A program made the position numbers and the translations under genes. Below, piece by piece: positions 26,655-36,271 of a stretch of DNA of 64,000 nucleotides. Position 1 is the first letter of the stretch; the number at the start of each line of letters is the position of its first letter. The stretch is from Bacteroidales bacterium (GTDB lineage Bacteria; Bacteroidota; Bacteroidia; Bacteroidales; VadinHA17). The stretch is from NCBI GenBank assembly GCA_021157415.1, contig JAGGWN010000123.1, forward strand, positions 1-64,000, written 5' to 3'. A model generated the notes under the pieces. That model had not been told where the DNA came from, did not search any database, and was given only the letters and a program-made list of their open reading frames with translations.

Positions 26655-27542
26655 TTAATGTTTATTACTCATTCTGAAAAGCGTCTCTTTTTCCTTTTTT
26701 GTCAGGCTGTCATAGCCACCCTTGGATATTTTATCCAAAATTCTGTCTATTTCCTTTTGTTCTTCTGCTTTTTGACGATTGTATTCAAAATCATCTGCCG
26801 GTTTACGGTATTTGACATGCAATTTTTTCTTCCGTGGTTTAAACCAGGAGAAGAACGTGTCGAGCCTTTGGTTAAACGACCGGGTCATGTCTTTTCCACG
26901 GCGATACTGAACCGTAAAGAAATAACCATAAAGTGCCCCTCCCAGGTGTGCCAGCTTTCCTCCTGTGTTTGTAGGAAAATCTACCAGTGTGGTCAAAATA
27001 AAAGCGACAAGAGCCACCCATTTGATCTTGACAGGGCCAATCAGAAAAATATAAACGGTATAATCAGGCACATAAACAGCCGTAGCAACAATAATGGCCA
27101 TGATAGAAGCAGAGGCACCGATAGCCATGGAATAGGGCAGAACCTGGTGAAATGCCGGAAAAAGGTTGAAGACAAGAATATACAACAGAGCCCCGCTCAA
27201 TCCTCCCAGAAGATATACTCCGACCAGTTTTTTAGGATCAAAATATTGAAGAAAGATAATGCCAAACCAGTAAAGCCACAGCAGGTTAAAAAGAATATGC
27301 AAGAAACCCTGATGTGTAAACATATAGGTAAACACGGTCCATGGATGGGTAAGCAATGAGGGAAGATATGCCGGTACGGCCAGCCACACCAGGATTTTCC
27401 CCGAAGGATCAGGTACTGAAAAAAGGAACAGAAGGATATAGGTTATACTCACCACAAGCCATACCCCCACATTGATATAAATCAATTTGATGAGGGCCGA
27501 GCCTTCTTTAAACGAATCCTTAATTCCTTCCCATACAGTCAT
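26655..27542 (-). CDS. Rhomboid-family intramembrane serine protease (first of two)
   Basis: 295 residues, six or more hydrophobic helices. The catalytic serine is S144 in GASAS (the usual GxSG motif varies to GASA), and the partner histidine is H199 in HLGGALYGY. HQGFLHILFNLLWLYWFG (about 77-94) carries the conserved HxxxN region. The C-terminal soluble tail of about 85 residues is basic and charged. It overlaps nothing but lies 4 bp from the downstream rhomboid, indicating an operon. Substrates are unknown. Confidence 0.9.
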   Translation of the reverse strand: MTVWEGIKDSFKEGSALIKLIYINVGVWLVVSITYILLFLFSVPDPSGKILVWLAVPAYLPSLLTHPWTVFTYMFTHQGFLHILFNLLWLYWFGIIFLQYFDPKKLVGVYLLGGLSGALLYILVFNLFPAFHQVLPYSMAIGASASIMAIIVATAVYVPDYTVYIFLIGPVKIKWVALVAFILTTLVDFPTNTGGKLAHLGGALYGYFFTVQYRRGKDMTRSFNQRLDTFFSWFKPRKKKLHVKYRKPADDFEYNRQKAEEQKEIDRILDKISKGGYDSLTKKEKETLFRMSNKH

Positions 27543-27546
27543 CCGC

Positions 27547-28293
27547 TCAATAAAAATAAGTTCTTTTTTTATTCCAGTATTTCACCATAATATAACCAAA
27601 AAGCATGCCACCCAGGTGGGCCACATGGGCAATATTACTTCCCGGCTGGGCGAGAGCCAGATACAGTTCAAGGGCACCATAACCTATAACGAAATATTTG
27701 GCTTTGATGGGTATGGGTGGAAACAAAAGCATCAGCTGCGTATTCGGGAAGAGCATACCAAAACCCAATAACACGCCGAAAACAGCGCCGGAGGCACCGA
27801 CGACCGGAGTATTAAGCAACAAATTAAGCTTCGCCATGTAAGGATTTGTAAAATTCTGTAGATGATTCAAAATATCGGCACCTTTTTCAAAAACAAGCTG
27901 GGTTTCCTGGGCAGACATATGCGTTAGCAGTGTTCTGTATTCCAGCCAATGCACCAGCGTATAAAAGCCGGCAGCTCCCATTCCCGTCACAAAATAAAAG
28001 ATAAAAAACCTCTTTCCACCCCATACGTTTTCCAGCACCCGGCCAAACATCCAGAAAGCAAACATATTAAAAAACAGGTGGGCCAGCCCGGCATGCATGA
28101 ACAAGTGTGTGACAAACTGATAAGGACGAAAATATTCGGACTTCGGATAATACAATGCCAGCCAGCGGGTCAGGTCTATCCCGAAACTTTGCTGCACCAC
28201 CAGGGTGATGAGCCACATCAGGGAAGTGATAATAATAATATTTTTTACTACCGGCGGGAAATTGGCATTGGCCGGTCTTTGATATCCATTCAT
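27547..28293 (-). CDS. Rhomboid-family intramembrane serine protease (second of two)
   Basis: 248 residues with the canonical GASG (S168) and HLGG (H226) dyad. HAGLAHLFFNMFAFWMFG (67-84) supplies the HxxxN oxyanion region. The N-terminus starts MNGYQRPANANFPPVVKNI. It lies directly upstream of the other rhomboid in the same operon, with mutL and the small membrane protein further upstream on the same strand. Its catalytic residues are better preserved than in the neighbouring copy. Confidence 0.92.
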   Translation of the reverse strand: MNGYQRPANANFPPVVKNIIIITSLMWLITLVVQQSFGIDLTRWLALYYPKSEYFRPYQFVTHLFMHAGLAHLFFNMFAFWMFGRVLENVWGGKRFFIFYFVTGMGAAGFYTLVHWLEYRTLLTHMSAQETQLVFEKGADILNHLQNFTNPYMAKLNLLLNTPVVGASGAVFGVLLGFGMLFPNTQLMLLFPPIPIKAKYFVIGYGALELYLALAQPGSNIAHVAHLGGMLFGYIMVKYWNKKRTYFY

Positions 28294-28393
28294 AGTTGTT
28301 TCAATGTTTCCTGCTTTCTTACAATCGGTACGCCAAAGTTATAAAAAGCCCCGGATAAAGAAAGAAACACGACATAATGTCACGATTGTGCTT

Positions 28394-30226
28394 TTATTCA
28401 AAGTGTTTTTCAATGTCTGTCAACTGAAGAATATAAAACACCGGTTTGCCCCTTGGGGTATAGCGGGGTTCCTTACAGGCAAACAACCGGTCTGTCAGGT
28501 CTCTCATTTCCTCCGTGGTAAGGATTTTTCCATAAGGGATAGAGGCGGCCTGTGCTAAAGCACGGGCGACCCTTTCCCGGGCATTGGCAGTTGGATCCGA
28601 CTCTGAGATTTTATATTCAACAATAAAAATACGTATCATTTCAGCCGGGTCTGAGAACACACTGCTCCCGGGCACTCCGGTAATACGTATGGAGTTGCCT
28701 TCTTCTTTTTCCCAAGACACACCCAGTTTTTCAATGTCCGGTCTGATTTCCTCCAGCACCGTCAAGTCGGCAGGATCCAGACTTACGGACACCGGGAAAA
28801 GCTGTTGTTGGGAAGTGCTGCCTTCAGAAACAAGAAGCTGCAGGAACTCTTCGAACAGTATGCGTTCATGAGCCCTTTTCTGGTTCACAATCATTAAGCC
28901 CGATTTCACGGCAAACAAAATATATCTGCGTTTAAACTGTAAAAAAGGGATCCCTTCTGCCTGAAGATCTCCCTCCTCATGCTTTATCTCCTGTTGCCCT
29001 GTACGGGTTTCCTGCTCCAATCCTTCGTACATTTTTTCCCACTGCTGTATGGCCTCGGCCTGTGTCCTGGTCCGGAAATCCCCGTGATATGAAGGCCTTA
29101 TGGTCTTTTTCTCCTGCTCAAAGGGATTATAATCAGGATTCACCGGCACCTCCGGAGGGGACACTTGTTCCCCGCGGCGCATCACCGGGATTTCAATGGG
29201 TGAAGGATTGTCAAAATCCAAAGAAGGAACAATGTTAAATTTCCCCAAGGCTTCTTTCACCGAGGCATGGAGGATCTGCCAGACTGACTGCTCATCTTCA
29301 AACTTGATCTCCGTTTTTGTAGGATGGATATTGATATCTATCTTATCCGGATCTGTTTCGAAATAGATAAAATAGGAAGGAACCGCCTCCTGGGGAAGAA
29401 TGTTCAAGTACGCTTCCGTGATAGCCCGGTGAAAATAAGGATGTTTCATGAAGCGCCCATTGGTAAAGAAGAACTGTTCGCCAAAAGTTTTCTTTGCGAA
29501 CTCCGGCTTGCCGACAAATCCATGCACTTTTACAACAGAGGTATCCGTTTGTATGGGGATGAGATGTTGATTTATCACTTTCCCGAAAACGTTGACAATA
29601 CGTTGGCGCAGATTGGATACCGCCGGCACCTGATATACATCCGATTCATTATGCCGAAGGGTAAAAGCTATCCCGGGATGTGTCAGCACAATACGCTGGA
29701 ATTCCACCACAATGTGTTTTAACTCTGTAGTGTTGGTCTTAAGAAATTTTCGTCTGGCAGGAATATTATAAAACAGATTTTTCACGGCGAAGTTACTCCC
29801 CTCGGAACAGGCTACCGGTACCTGGCTCTCCACGGCGGAAGCCGCAAGCTGTATATGTGTGCCCAGATCATCTTCTTTTCTTTTTGTTTTCAATTCCACC
29901 TGAGCCACAGCAGCAATCGAAGCCAGAGCCTCTCCACGAAACCCCATAGTACGTATGGAAAACAGATCTTCCGCTTTGCGTATCTTGGAGGTAGCATGTC
30001 GTTCGAAGGCCAGTCGGGCGTCTGTCTCCGACATACCGCAACCATCATCGACTACACGTATCAGGGTTTTTCCGGCGTTGACCACATGTACGGTAATACG
30101 GCTACTCCCGGCATCTATGGCATTCTCCATCAACTCCTTCACCACCGACGCCGGACGTTGTATCACCTCCCCTGCTGCGATCTGGTTTGCTACCGAATCA
30201 GGAAGCAATCGGATGATATCACTCAT
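28394..30226 (-). CDS. mutL: DNA mismatch repair protein MutL
   Basis: 610 residues. The GHKL ATPase domain is intact: ENAIDAGS (34-41), DDGCGM (60-65), TSKI (79-82) and GFRGEALASI (95-104). The transducer and C-terminal dimerisation domain follow after a linker around 340-425. The C-terminal endonuclease-type motif, canonically DQHA-x2-E-x4-E, reads NQKRAHERILFEE here (residues 448-460), so the first Asp and the His are replaced. It lies 18 bp downstream of the small membrane protein gene. Function in mismatch repair is expected; nicking activity is uncertain. Confidence 0.94.
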   Translation of the reverse strand: MSDIIRLLPDSVANQIAAGEVIQRPASVVKELMENAIDAGSSRITVHVVNAGKTLIRVVDDGCGMSETDARLAFERHATSKIRKAEDLFSIRTMGFRGEALASIAAVAQVELKTKRKEDDLGTHIQLAASAVESQVPVACSEGSNFAVKNLFYNIPARRKFLKTNTTELKHIVVEFQRIVLTHPGIAFTLRHNESDVYQVPAVSNLRQRIVNVFGKVINQHLIPIQTDTSVVKVHGFVGKPEFAKKTFGEQFFFTNGRFMKHPYFHRAITEAYLNILPQEAVPSYFIYFETDPDKIDINIHPTKTEIKFEDEQSVWQILHASVKEALGKFNIVPSLDFDNPSPIEIPVMRRGEQVSPPEVPVNPDYNPFEQEKKTIRPSYHGDFRTRTQAEAIQQWEKMYEGLEQETRTGQQEIKHEEGDLQAEGIPFLQFKRRYILFAVKSGLMIVNQKRAHERILFEEFLQLLVSEGSTSQQQLFPVSVSLDPADLTVLEEIRPDIEKLGVSWEKEEGNSIRITGVPGSSVFSDPAEMIRIFIVEYKISESDPTANARERVARALAQAASIPYGKILTTEEMRDLTDRLFACKEPRYTPRGKPVFYILQLTDIEKHFE

Positions 30227-30243
30227 ACGTGCCGACAGGTTAA

Positions 30244-30528
30244 TTAACTGTATAGTAAGATATATGACAGGAGGAACAGAATCGCCAGAATAACCAGCAA
30301 CCGTAAATTGGAAGCTTTCTCCCGACGCTGTGATTTTCTCCTGAAATAGGTGGCCATCTGCCCCCTTCTTATCTTAGGCACATAAGCTTCGCCTTCACGA
30401 AGACCTAGTTCCTTCTCAATCATAGCGATCTTCTGTTGCAAAGCCTCCTTCTCCGGATCATAATACAACGGTGTGTAATGAAACCTTCGGGGTTTCGCAG
30501 GGCTGAAAAAACTGGGTAATGAGGACAT
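30244..30528 (-). CDS. Small single-span membrane protein upstream of mutL
   Basis: 94 residues, no family recognised. The N-terminus is polar and basic with MSSLPSFFSPAKPRRFHYTP, a charged helical part follows (EALQQKIAMIEKELGL), and a C-terminal hydrophobic helix (LVILAILFLLSYILLYS) spans about residues 76-93. It is thus a tail-anchored type topology. It sits 18 bp before mutL on the same strand and is probably co-transcribed. Confidence 0.72.
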   Translation of the reverse strand: MSSLPSFFSPAKPRRFHYTPLYYDPEKEALQQKIAMIEKELGLREGEAYVPKIRRGQMATYFRRKSQRREKASNLRLLVILAILFLLSYILLYS

Positions 30529-30605
30529 TTTTATCGTTCTTTAATCGTACAAATTTACTAAAATATAACCACTTTAACAATCCGTTACCCGCTATATTTC
30601 CTTGT

Positions 30606-32321
30606 TTAATGCTCTTCCTGTTTGAATCTACCCAGGTCATTGATGGAAGAGATCATAATAAACTCTGCCCTTTCTCTGTTTTCAGCCCGGGCATTGCGAA
30701 CAAACACTTCCAGAGATTTCCAGAAACGTGATTCCCTGTTTGTATCCAGCAAAAGCAGATACCCCATAATAATATTCCCTGCCATCTCCACCAGACGCCG
30801 GGCATGAAAATCAATAAACTCCTTGTTTTCCGTTTCGTGTACTTTCCCGGAAGCATGCTCAAATTCCTCGGTCATACTGACAAGCATCCGCCTGTATGTA
30901 TGCAGCTCGGGTTTGACTTTGGTTTCTTCATATTCCCTGATCTGTTTCAGCAGCGTTCCTCTGGCAATACCGGCAATGGCTGCTACCACCTGCAATTGTG
31001 TTGTCCCTTCATAAATAGATGTGATACGGGCATCCCGGTAAATACGTTCAATAGGATAGTCTTTCATGAAGCCGGAGCCTCCGTGGATTTGTAAGGCATC
31101 ATAAGCAATACGGTTGCATATCTCTGAGGCCAGTCCTTTGGCCAGAGGAGTGTAGGCTTCTGCCAGTTGTTGATATTTTTTCATTTCCTGCCTTTCTTCC
31201 TTCTCCAGGGATCTTTCTTTGGAAATATGAAACCAGGCTTTATACATATCTACAAAACGGGCCGTTTCATACAGCAGGGAACGGCTGGCGTCCAGCTTGG
31301 ACTTCATGACAGAGAGCATCTCGTACACAGCAGGAAAATGTATAATCGGTTTCCCGAACTGTTCTCTTTCTTTGGCGAAGGCCAGTGCTTCGCGGTAGGC
31401 TGCCTCAGCAATGCCCACCGACTGTGCTGCAATACCCAGACGAGCCCCGTTCATCAGCGACATAACATACCGTATCAAACCCATACGGCGCGAACCTACC
31501 AACTCAGCCGGCGTGTTACGGTAAACCAGTTCGCACGTGGGAGAGCCGATGATGCCCAGTTTGTGTTCAATGCGTCTTACTTTTGTGATATGGTATTTTT
31601 TATTATCATAAATAAACATGGACAGGCCTCTGCCATCTTTTGTTCCTTCTTCCGAACGGGCCAGGACCAATGAAATATCCCCGTCCCCATTGGTAATAAA
31701 TCGTTTGACACCATTCAGATACCATTGATCCTTCTCCTTGTCATACGTAGCTTTCAACTGCACAGACTGCAGGTCTGAACCGGCATCAGGTTCTGTAAGA
31801 GCCATAGACCCTGTCTCGCCCTGACAAAAACGTGGCAGATACCTGTCTTTCTGCTTCTCCGAAGCAAACTCATGAATGGTTTCGGCACAATCCTGCAGTC
31901 CCCAGATATTTACAAAAGCAGCATCTGCCCGGGAAACCATATCCGCTACCATCGTGTAAGGCACAATGGAAAAATTCAGGCCCCCGTATTTGCGGGGTAA
32001 CGTGATCCCCATCAACCCGGCCTTACGTATTGCTTCCAGGTTGATCTCTGTGCCTCTGGCATATTTTACTCGGTTATCCCTGACCTCAGGACCCTCCTCA
32101 TCTATATCTTCAGCATTCGGAGCAATAATATCACCGCAGATCTCCCCTACCACATCCAACACTCTCTCATAGCTGTCCATGGTATCTTCAAAATCCACAG
32201 GAGCATAATCATATTTTACCTTGTCAGCAAAATTGCGTTCCTTCAATGCAACGATTTTCTTCATTAAAGGATGGTTCATATGAAATTTCAGGTCAGGATT
32301 ATCCGTATAAAAATTTGGCAT
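30606..32321 (-). CDS. Acyl-CoA dehydrogenase
   Basis: FAD enzyme that oxidises acyl-CoA and passes electrons to ETF. At 571 residues it is longer than the classical ~380 because of an N-terminal extension (about 60 residues) and a C-terminal helical region (from about 440). Motifs: GSMALTEPDAGSDLQSVQLK (FAD/substrate site, about 170-189), RFITNGDGDISLVLARSEEG, and YRDARITSIYEGTTQLQ, which carries the catalytic-base position. The transcription order is etfB, etfA, then this gene, so the enzyme and its electron acceptor form one operon. Substrate chain length is not predictable. Confidence 0.92.
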   Translation of the reverse strand: MPNFYTDNPDLKFHMNHPLMKKIVALKERNFADKVKYDYAPVDFEDTMDSYERVLDVVGEICGDIIAPNAEDIDEEGPEVRDNRVKYARGTEINLEAIRKAGLMGITLPRKYGGLNFSIVPYTMVADMVSRADAAFVNIWGLQDCAETIHEFASEKQKDRYLPRFCQGETGSMALTEPDAGSDLQSVQLKATYDKEKDQWYLNGVKRFITNGDGDISLVLARSEEGTKDGRGLSMFIYDNKKYHITKVRRIEHKLGIIGSPTCELVYRNTPAELVGSRRMGLIRYVMSLMNGARLGIAAQSVGIAEAAYREALAFAKEREQFGKPIIHFPAVYEMLSVMKSKLDASRSLLYETARFVDMYKAWFHISKERSLEKEERQEMKKYQQLAEAYTPLAKGLASEICNRIAYDALQIHGGSGFMKDYPIERIYRDARITSIYEGTTQLQVVAAIAGIARGTLLKQIREYEETKVKPELHTYRRMLVSMTEEFEHASGKVHETENKEFIDFHARRLVEMAGNIIMGYLLLLDTNRESRFWKSLEVFVRNARAENRERAEFIMISSINDLGRFKQEEH

Positions 32322-32359
32322 TGTTCTGTTTTTTTAATTAGCTGGATCTTTCAAGATGG

Positions 32360-33379
32360 TTATTTGGAATTCTCTTTATAATATTTGATCATTTTAGGTA
32401 TTACATCTTCAACATTTCCCATGATAGCATAATCTGCAATCTTATTGATCGGTGCTTCCGGATCATTATTGACTGAAATAACCATGGCTGACTCCTGCAT
32501 CCCCGCGATATGTTGTACTTGTCCGGAAATACCGCAGGCAATATAGAGCTTCGGCCGTACCGTCACGCCTGTCTGTCCGATCTGGCGATCGTGTTCTGCA
32601 AACCCGGCATCTACCGCAGCACGCGAAGCTCCCACTTCTGCCCCGATTAGTTCGGCAAATTGGTAAAGCATTTCAAAATTTTCCTTCGATCCTACCCCAT
32701 ATCCACCGGAAACAATCACCGGAGCTCCTTTAAGGTTCACCCCCGACTCTTCCATATGTCGTTCAATCACTTTCACAACAAAATCTTCCGGTTTGACAAA
32801 TTTGTCAACATCTATCTTTTTCACTTCTCCGCTGCGAGGCTTTTTGCATTTCTCCATTTTCATAACCCCTTCACGTACAGTAGCCATCTGGGGTTTGTTT
32901 TCCGGATTAATAATCGTAGCAATAATATTTCCCCCAAAAGCAGGCCTGATTTGCAACAACAGGTTTTTATAGGTTTTTCCGGCTCTTTTGTCGGTATGTT
33001 CCCCGATTTCCAGGGCAGTACAATCAGCCGTAAGACCGCTACTTAACGCCGATGAAACACGAGGACCGAGGTCTCGCCCGAAACTGGTAGCACCCAACAA
33101 AGCCACCTGCGGTTTTTCCTGCCTGAACAGCTTTACGGTAATGCTGGTATAAGGTAAGGTAGTATAATGCTCCAAACGAACATCGTCGGCCAGCCAAACC
33201 GCATCGGCCCCATAATCAAAAGCTTCTTTTTCCAGTCCTTTAAGCTTGTATCCTATGATCAGTGCCTCCTGTTCACAGCCAAGCTGATCTGCCAGTTTCC
33301 GTCCTTTGGTCAGTAGTTCCAGGCTGATATCCGCTATCTTGCCATTTTCCAGTTCACATATAACAAATAAATTATCCAC
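32360..33379 (-). CDS. etfA: Electron transfer flavoprotein alpha subunit
   Basis: 339 residues. The C-terminal FAD-binding domain is clear: GAEVGASRAAVDAGFAEHD (about 237-255), IGQTGVTVRPKLYIACGISG, then AMVISVNNDPEAPINKIADY. It pairs with EtfB encoded immediately upstream (52-bp gap) and delivers electrons from the adjacent acyl-CoA dehydrogenase. Start MDNLFVICELENG is the first Met of the frame. No bifurcating-type extra features are evident by eye. Confidence 0.94.
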   Translation of the reverse strand: MDNLFVICELENGKIADISLELLTKGRKLADQLGCEQEALIIGYKLKGLEKEAFDYGADAVWLADDVRLEHYTTLPYTSITVKLFRQEKPQVALLGATSFGRDLGPRVSSALSSGLTADCTALEIGEHTDKRAGKTYKNLLLQIRPAFGGNIIATIINPENKPQMATVREGVMKMEKCKKPRSGEVKKIDVDKFVKPEDFVVKVIERHMEESGVNLKGAPVIVSGGYGVGSKENFEMLYQFAELIGAEVGASRAAVDAGFAEHDRQIGQTGVTVRPKLYIACGISGQVQHIAGMQESAMVISVNNDPEAPINKIADYAIMGNVEDVIPKMIKYYKENSK

Positions 33380-33431
33380 TTTCTTCTGATTTTGAGGTTT
33401 GCAATTTCATGAACAAATGGGGAAAGATGTA

Positions 33432-34307
33432 TTATCCCAGGGTATGATTGCTGATCAGTTCTTTCATTAACCACTCAATATTTTGATTGTCTGCTTCCAG
33501 CACCTTGGCCTCCTTCGCCTGGAACACTACATTCTCAACTTTCTTTACTTTTGTAGGAGAACCCGACAACCCCAGCCTCTCCGGTTCGGCCTCTATATCT
33601 CCGACATTCCATTCCGGAAGATTCAGGAACGGCCGGTCATCATACATAAAAATATAATCTTCGGAAACATTCTGTCTTTCGCTGATCGTAGTGGCATATT
33701 TGTACTTCATGATCAGTTTGGCATTTCTCGGACGGCAGTTCGGTGCCGTTCCCGTAACTGTGATCAGGAGAGGAAAAGTGGATTCCACCGTTTCTACGCC
33801 TTTTTCGAGACGTCTCTTGACCACAATTTTGTTTTTCTTTATTTCCACGATCTCTTCCGCATAGGTTACCTGCGGGACACCCAGCTTTTCAGCCACCTGC
33901 GGACCCACCTGTGCCGTATCTCCGTCAATAGCCTGGCGTCCTGCCAGAATAAAATCAAAATCACCCATTTTCACAATCGCCCGTGAGAGGGCATAAGAAG
34001 TAGCCAAGGTATCAGAGCCAGCAAAAGCCCTGTCTGTCAGCAGATATCCGTTATCGGCCCCACGGTACAAACCTTCCCGTATAATTTCCGCAGCGCGGGG
34101 AGGTCCCATAGTCAGGATGGTAACCGTACTCCCGGGATACTTGTCTTTAAGACGCAATGCCTGCTCCAGTGCATTCAAATCTTCCGGATTGAAAATAGCC
34201 GGTAAAGCCGCCCTGTTCACGGTCCCGTCTTCTTTCATGGCATCTTTCCCTACATTGCGTGTGTCCGGCACCTGTTTGGCCAATACAATGATTTTGAAGT
34301 TCTTCAT
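33432..34307 (-). CDS. etfB: Electron transfer flavoprotein beta subunit
   Basis: 291 residues, beginning MKNFKIIVLAKQVPDTRNVG. Family motifs include ILAGRQAIDGDTAQVGPQVA (about 120-139) and LITVTGTAPNCRPRNAKLIM near 185-204. It is the first gene of the etfB-etfA-acyl-CoA dehydrogenase operon. The region upstream (34308-34699) contains no recognised gene. Confidence 0.94.
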   Translation of the reverse strand: MKNFKIIVLAKQVPDTRNVGKDAMKEDGTVNRAALPAIFNPEDLNALEQALRLKDKYPGSTVTILTMGPPRAAEIIREGLYRGADNGYLLTDRAFAGSDTLATSYALSRAIVKMGDFDFILAGRQAIDGDTAQVGPQVAEKLGVPQVTYAEEIVEIKKNKIVVKRRLEKGVETVESTFPLLITVTGTAPNCRPRNAKLIMKYKYATTISERQNVSEDYIFMYDDRPFLNLPEWNVGDIEAEPERLGLSGSPTKVKKVENVVFQAKEAKVLEADNQNIEWLMKELISNHTLG

Positions 34308-34699
34308 ACAGTTCTGTTTTTTTTACCTCTTGATGGGAACCGATCTGTGAGTGAATATCCCATCGGTTGTTTTTTTGTCCCGCAAATATAGATTTTTTTC
34401 TGCATTGACAAAAACCCGTCCTTTACCACCTCTATGGTTCGGGGTTTTACCATACAAGACAAAACCAAAGGATATTTTCTTGCAGGAAAGGTATAAACAC
34501 ATAGAGGTGCTGGGCCTCATCCCGACCCTGAGTAGTGCTTTTATCATCAGCTACCAGAAACCGGGTACCGGCGCAGAGTGGTCGCACAAAGGCACCCAAT
34601 GGGTCTTTTTGCCCTCTCTGACTTATTCTGTTACTATTATCCCGGCAAAAAAATACATTACAAAATGCAACCCGTTCATCCTAACGATCAAAAGACCGG
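34308..34699. other. 392-bp gap with no recognised gene
   Basis: The stretch lies between the 5' end of etfB and the 3' end of the DPG-synthetase-like gene. A plus-strand frame stays open from about 34351 to 34755, but its product resembles nothing I know and its end runs into the opposite-strand gene. It may hold the etf promoter and a decayed sequence. No hairpin, repeat or RNA is evident. Confidence 0.5.
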
Positions 34700-36043
34700 T
34701 TATTTCTCCCTTTGCACTTTCTCTAAAAACTCGCCCAGAACGTTTTCCAGGGTAGGATCTCCTATTTCCTGCAAATCATAATAAACCCGGGTATTGGGTT
34801 TATTTATCTTAATGATCCTGTTCAGGTCGATCGGCGTTCCGATCACCACGGCGTCACAATTTGTATTTTCAATGGTTTTCTCCAGGTCGTGCAATTGTTC
34901 TTCTCCATAGCCCATGGCAGGAAGGAGTGTTCCAATGCCCGGATAGGTCTCGAAGGTCTGTTGCAGTTTCCCTGCCAGATAAGAACGGGGATCCACCGTT
35001 TCTATCGCACCGTATTTGCGGGCTGCGACCATACCGGCGCCCAATTTCATTCCCCCATGTGTCAGGGTGGGACCGTCTTCCACAACCAGCACCCTCTTTC
35101 CCCGTATCACTGCCGGATTGTCAACACGTATCGGCGAAGCTGCATCAATGACTCTGGCCTGCGGGACCAGTTCCCTGATGTTTTTTCTGACCCATTCAAT
35201 ATCTTCCGGTCTGGCGGTATCCATCTTATTTATGATCACCACATCCGCCATGCGAAAGGTCACCTCTCCCGGATAATAAGAACGTTCATGACCCGCTCTG
35301 TGCGGATCCGTAACCGTAATGGTAAGATCAGGCCTGTAAAACGGAAAATCATTGTTGCCGCCATCCCACAAGATCACATCGCAGCCGTCAGGATCATTCT
35401 CGGCAGCCCGCAAAATCGCTTCGTAATCCACCCCCGCATAGATCACATTGCCCCGTACAATGTGCGGTTCATATTCCTCCATCTCCTCAATGGTGCAATG
35501 ATATTTTTCCAGATCCTCCAGACGGGCAAACCGCTGTACTTTTTGTGCCGCCAGATCGCCATAAGGCATCGGATGCCTTATGGCTACCACCTTTAATCCT
35601 TTGTTCATCAATATCTCAATCACCCGCCGTGAGGTCTGACTCTTTCCACATCCCGTACGTATGGCTCCCACCGCTATGACAGGTTTGGTGCTCCTTATCA
35701 TGGTATCATCAGGCCCCAGCAACCAGAAAGAAGCCCCGTTTGCATTGACAATAGCACTTGTGGCCATGACCTTCTGATAAGGAACATCACTATAGGAAAA
35801 TACACAATCCTTAATTTCCATCTCCTTTATCAAACGCGGCAGATCTTCTTCAGCATAGATAGGAATCCCTTCAGGATACAAAGGCCCGGATAACTCAGGC
35901 GGATACATGCGCCCGTCAATATCCGGGATCTGTGCTGCCGTAAAAGCCATAACTTCATAATGGTCATTGCCACGGAAAAAGGTGTTAAAATTGTGAAAAT
36001 CCCTTCCCGCTGCTCCGATGATGATAATTCTTCTTCTTGTCAT
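34700..36043 (-). CDS. Cyclic 2,3-diphosphoglycerate synthetase-like GTPase
   Basis: 447 residues. The N-terminal part starts MTRRRIIIIGAAGRDFHNFN (Rossmann-like GAAGRD, about 10-15). The P-loop-like GAIRTGCGKSQTSR (about 126-139), LWDGGNNDFPF and VVIINKMDTA (about 277-286) support a nucleotide-dependent enzyme of the archaeal cPGS family, which makes cyclic 2,3-DPG from 2,3-bisphosphoglycerate. Bacterial homologues are widespread and usually uncharacterised, so the product here may differ. It is monocistronic. Confidence 0.75.
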   Translation of the reverse strand: MTRRRIIIIGAAGRDFHNFNTFFRGNDHYEVMAFTAAQIPDIDGRMYPPELSGPLYPEGIPIYAEEDLPRLIKEMEIKDCVFSYSDVPYQKVMATSAIVNANGASFWLLGPDDTMIRSTKPVIAVGAIRTGCGKSQTSRRVIEILMNKGLKVVAIRHPMPYGDLAAQKVQRFARLEDLEKYHCTIEEMEEYEPHIVRGNVIYAGVDYEAILRAAENDPDGCDVILWDGGNNDFPFYRPDLTITVTDPHRAGHERSYYPGEVTFRMADVVIINKMDTARPEDIEWVRKNIRELVPQARVIDAASPIRVDNPAVIRGKRVLVVEDGPTLTHGGMKLGAGMVAARKYGAIETVDPRSYLAGKLQQTFETYPGIGTLLPAMGYGEEQLHDLEKTIENTNCDAVVIGTPIDLNRIIKINKPNTRVYYDLQEIGDPTLENVLGEFLEKVQREK

Positions 36044-36271
36044 AACATTAAAAGATTTAAAATAAATACAATATACAATAATCGTATAAATATACGCTAT
36101 AATAATAAATTAAAAAAAACGTTTTGAAAGAAAGGTCTGAACGATTCGGCAGTGATTAACGTTACGTTCTGTAAACAAATATTTTACAAGACAGATGGAA
36201 GAACAAAAAAAAAATCTTTTTAGCAACCATTTTGGCACAATTTTCGTCTTTGTATTAAGAAGCAATCTTTT

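Noticed and set aside
34351..34755. Plus-strand open frame of 134 codons
   Set aside because: GTG start, unfamiliar composition, and its end overlaps the opposite-strand DPG-synthetase-like gene. No family is recognisable, so I described the gap instead of calling a gene.
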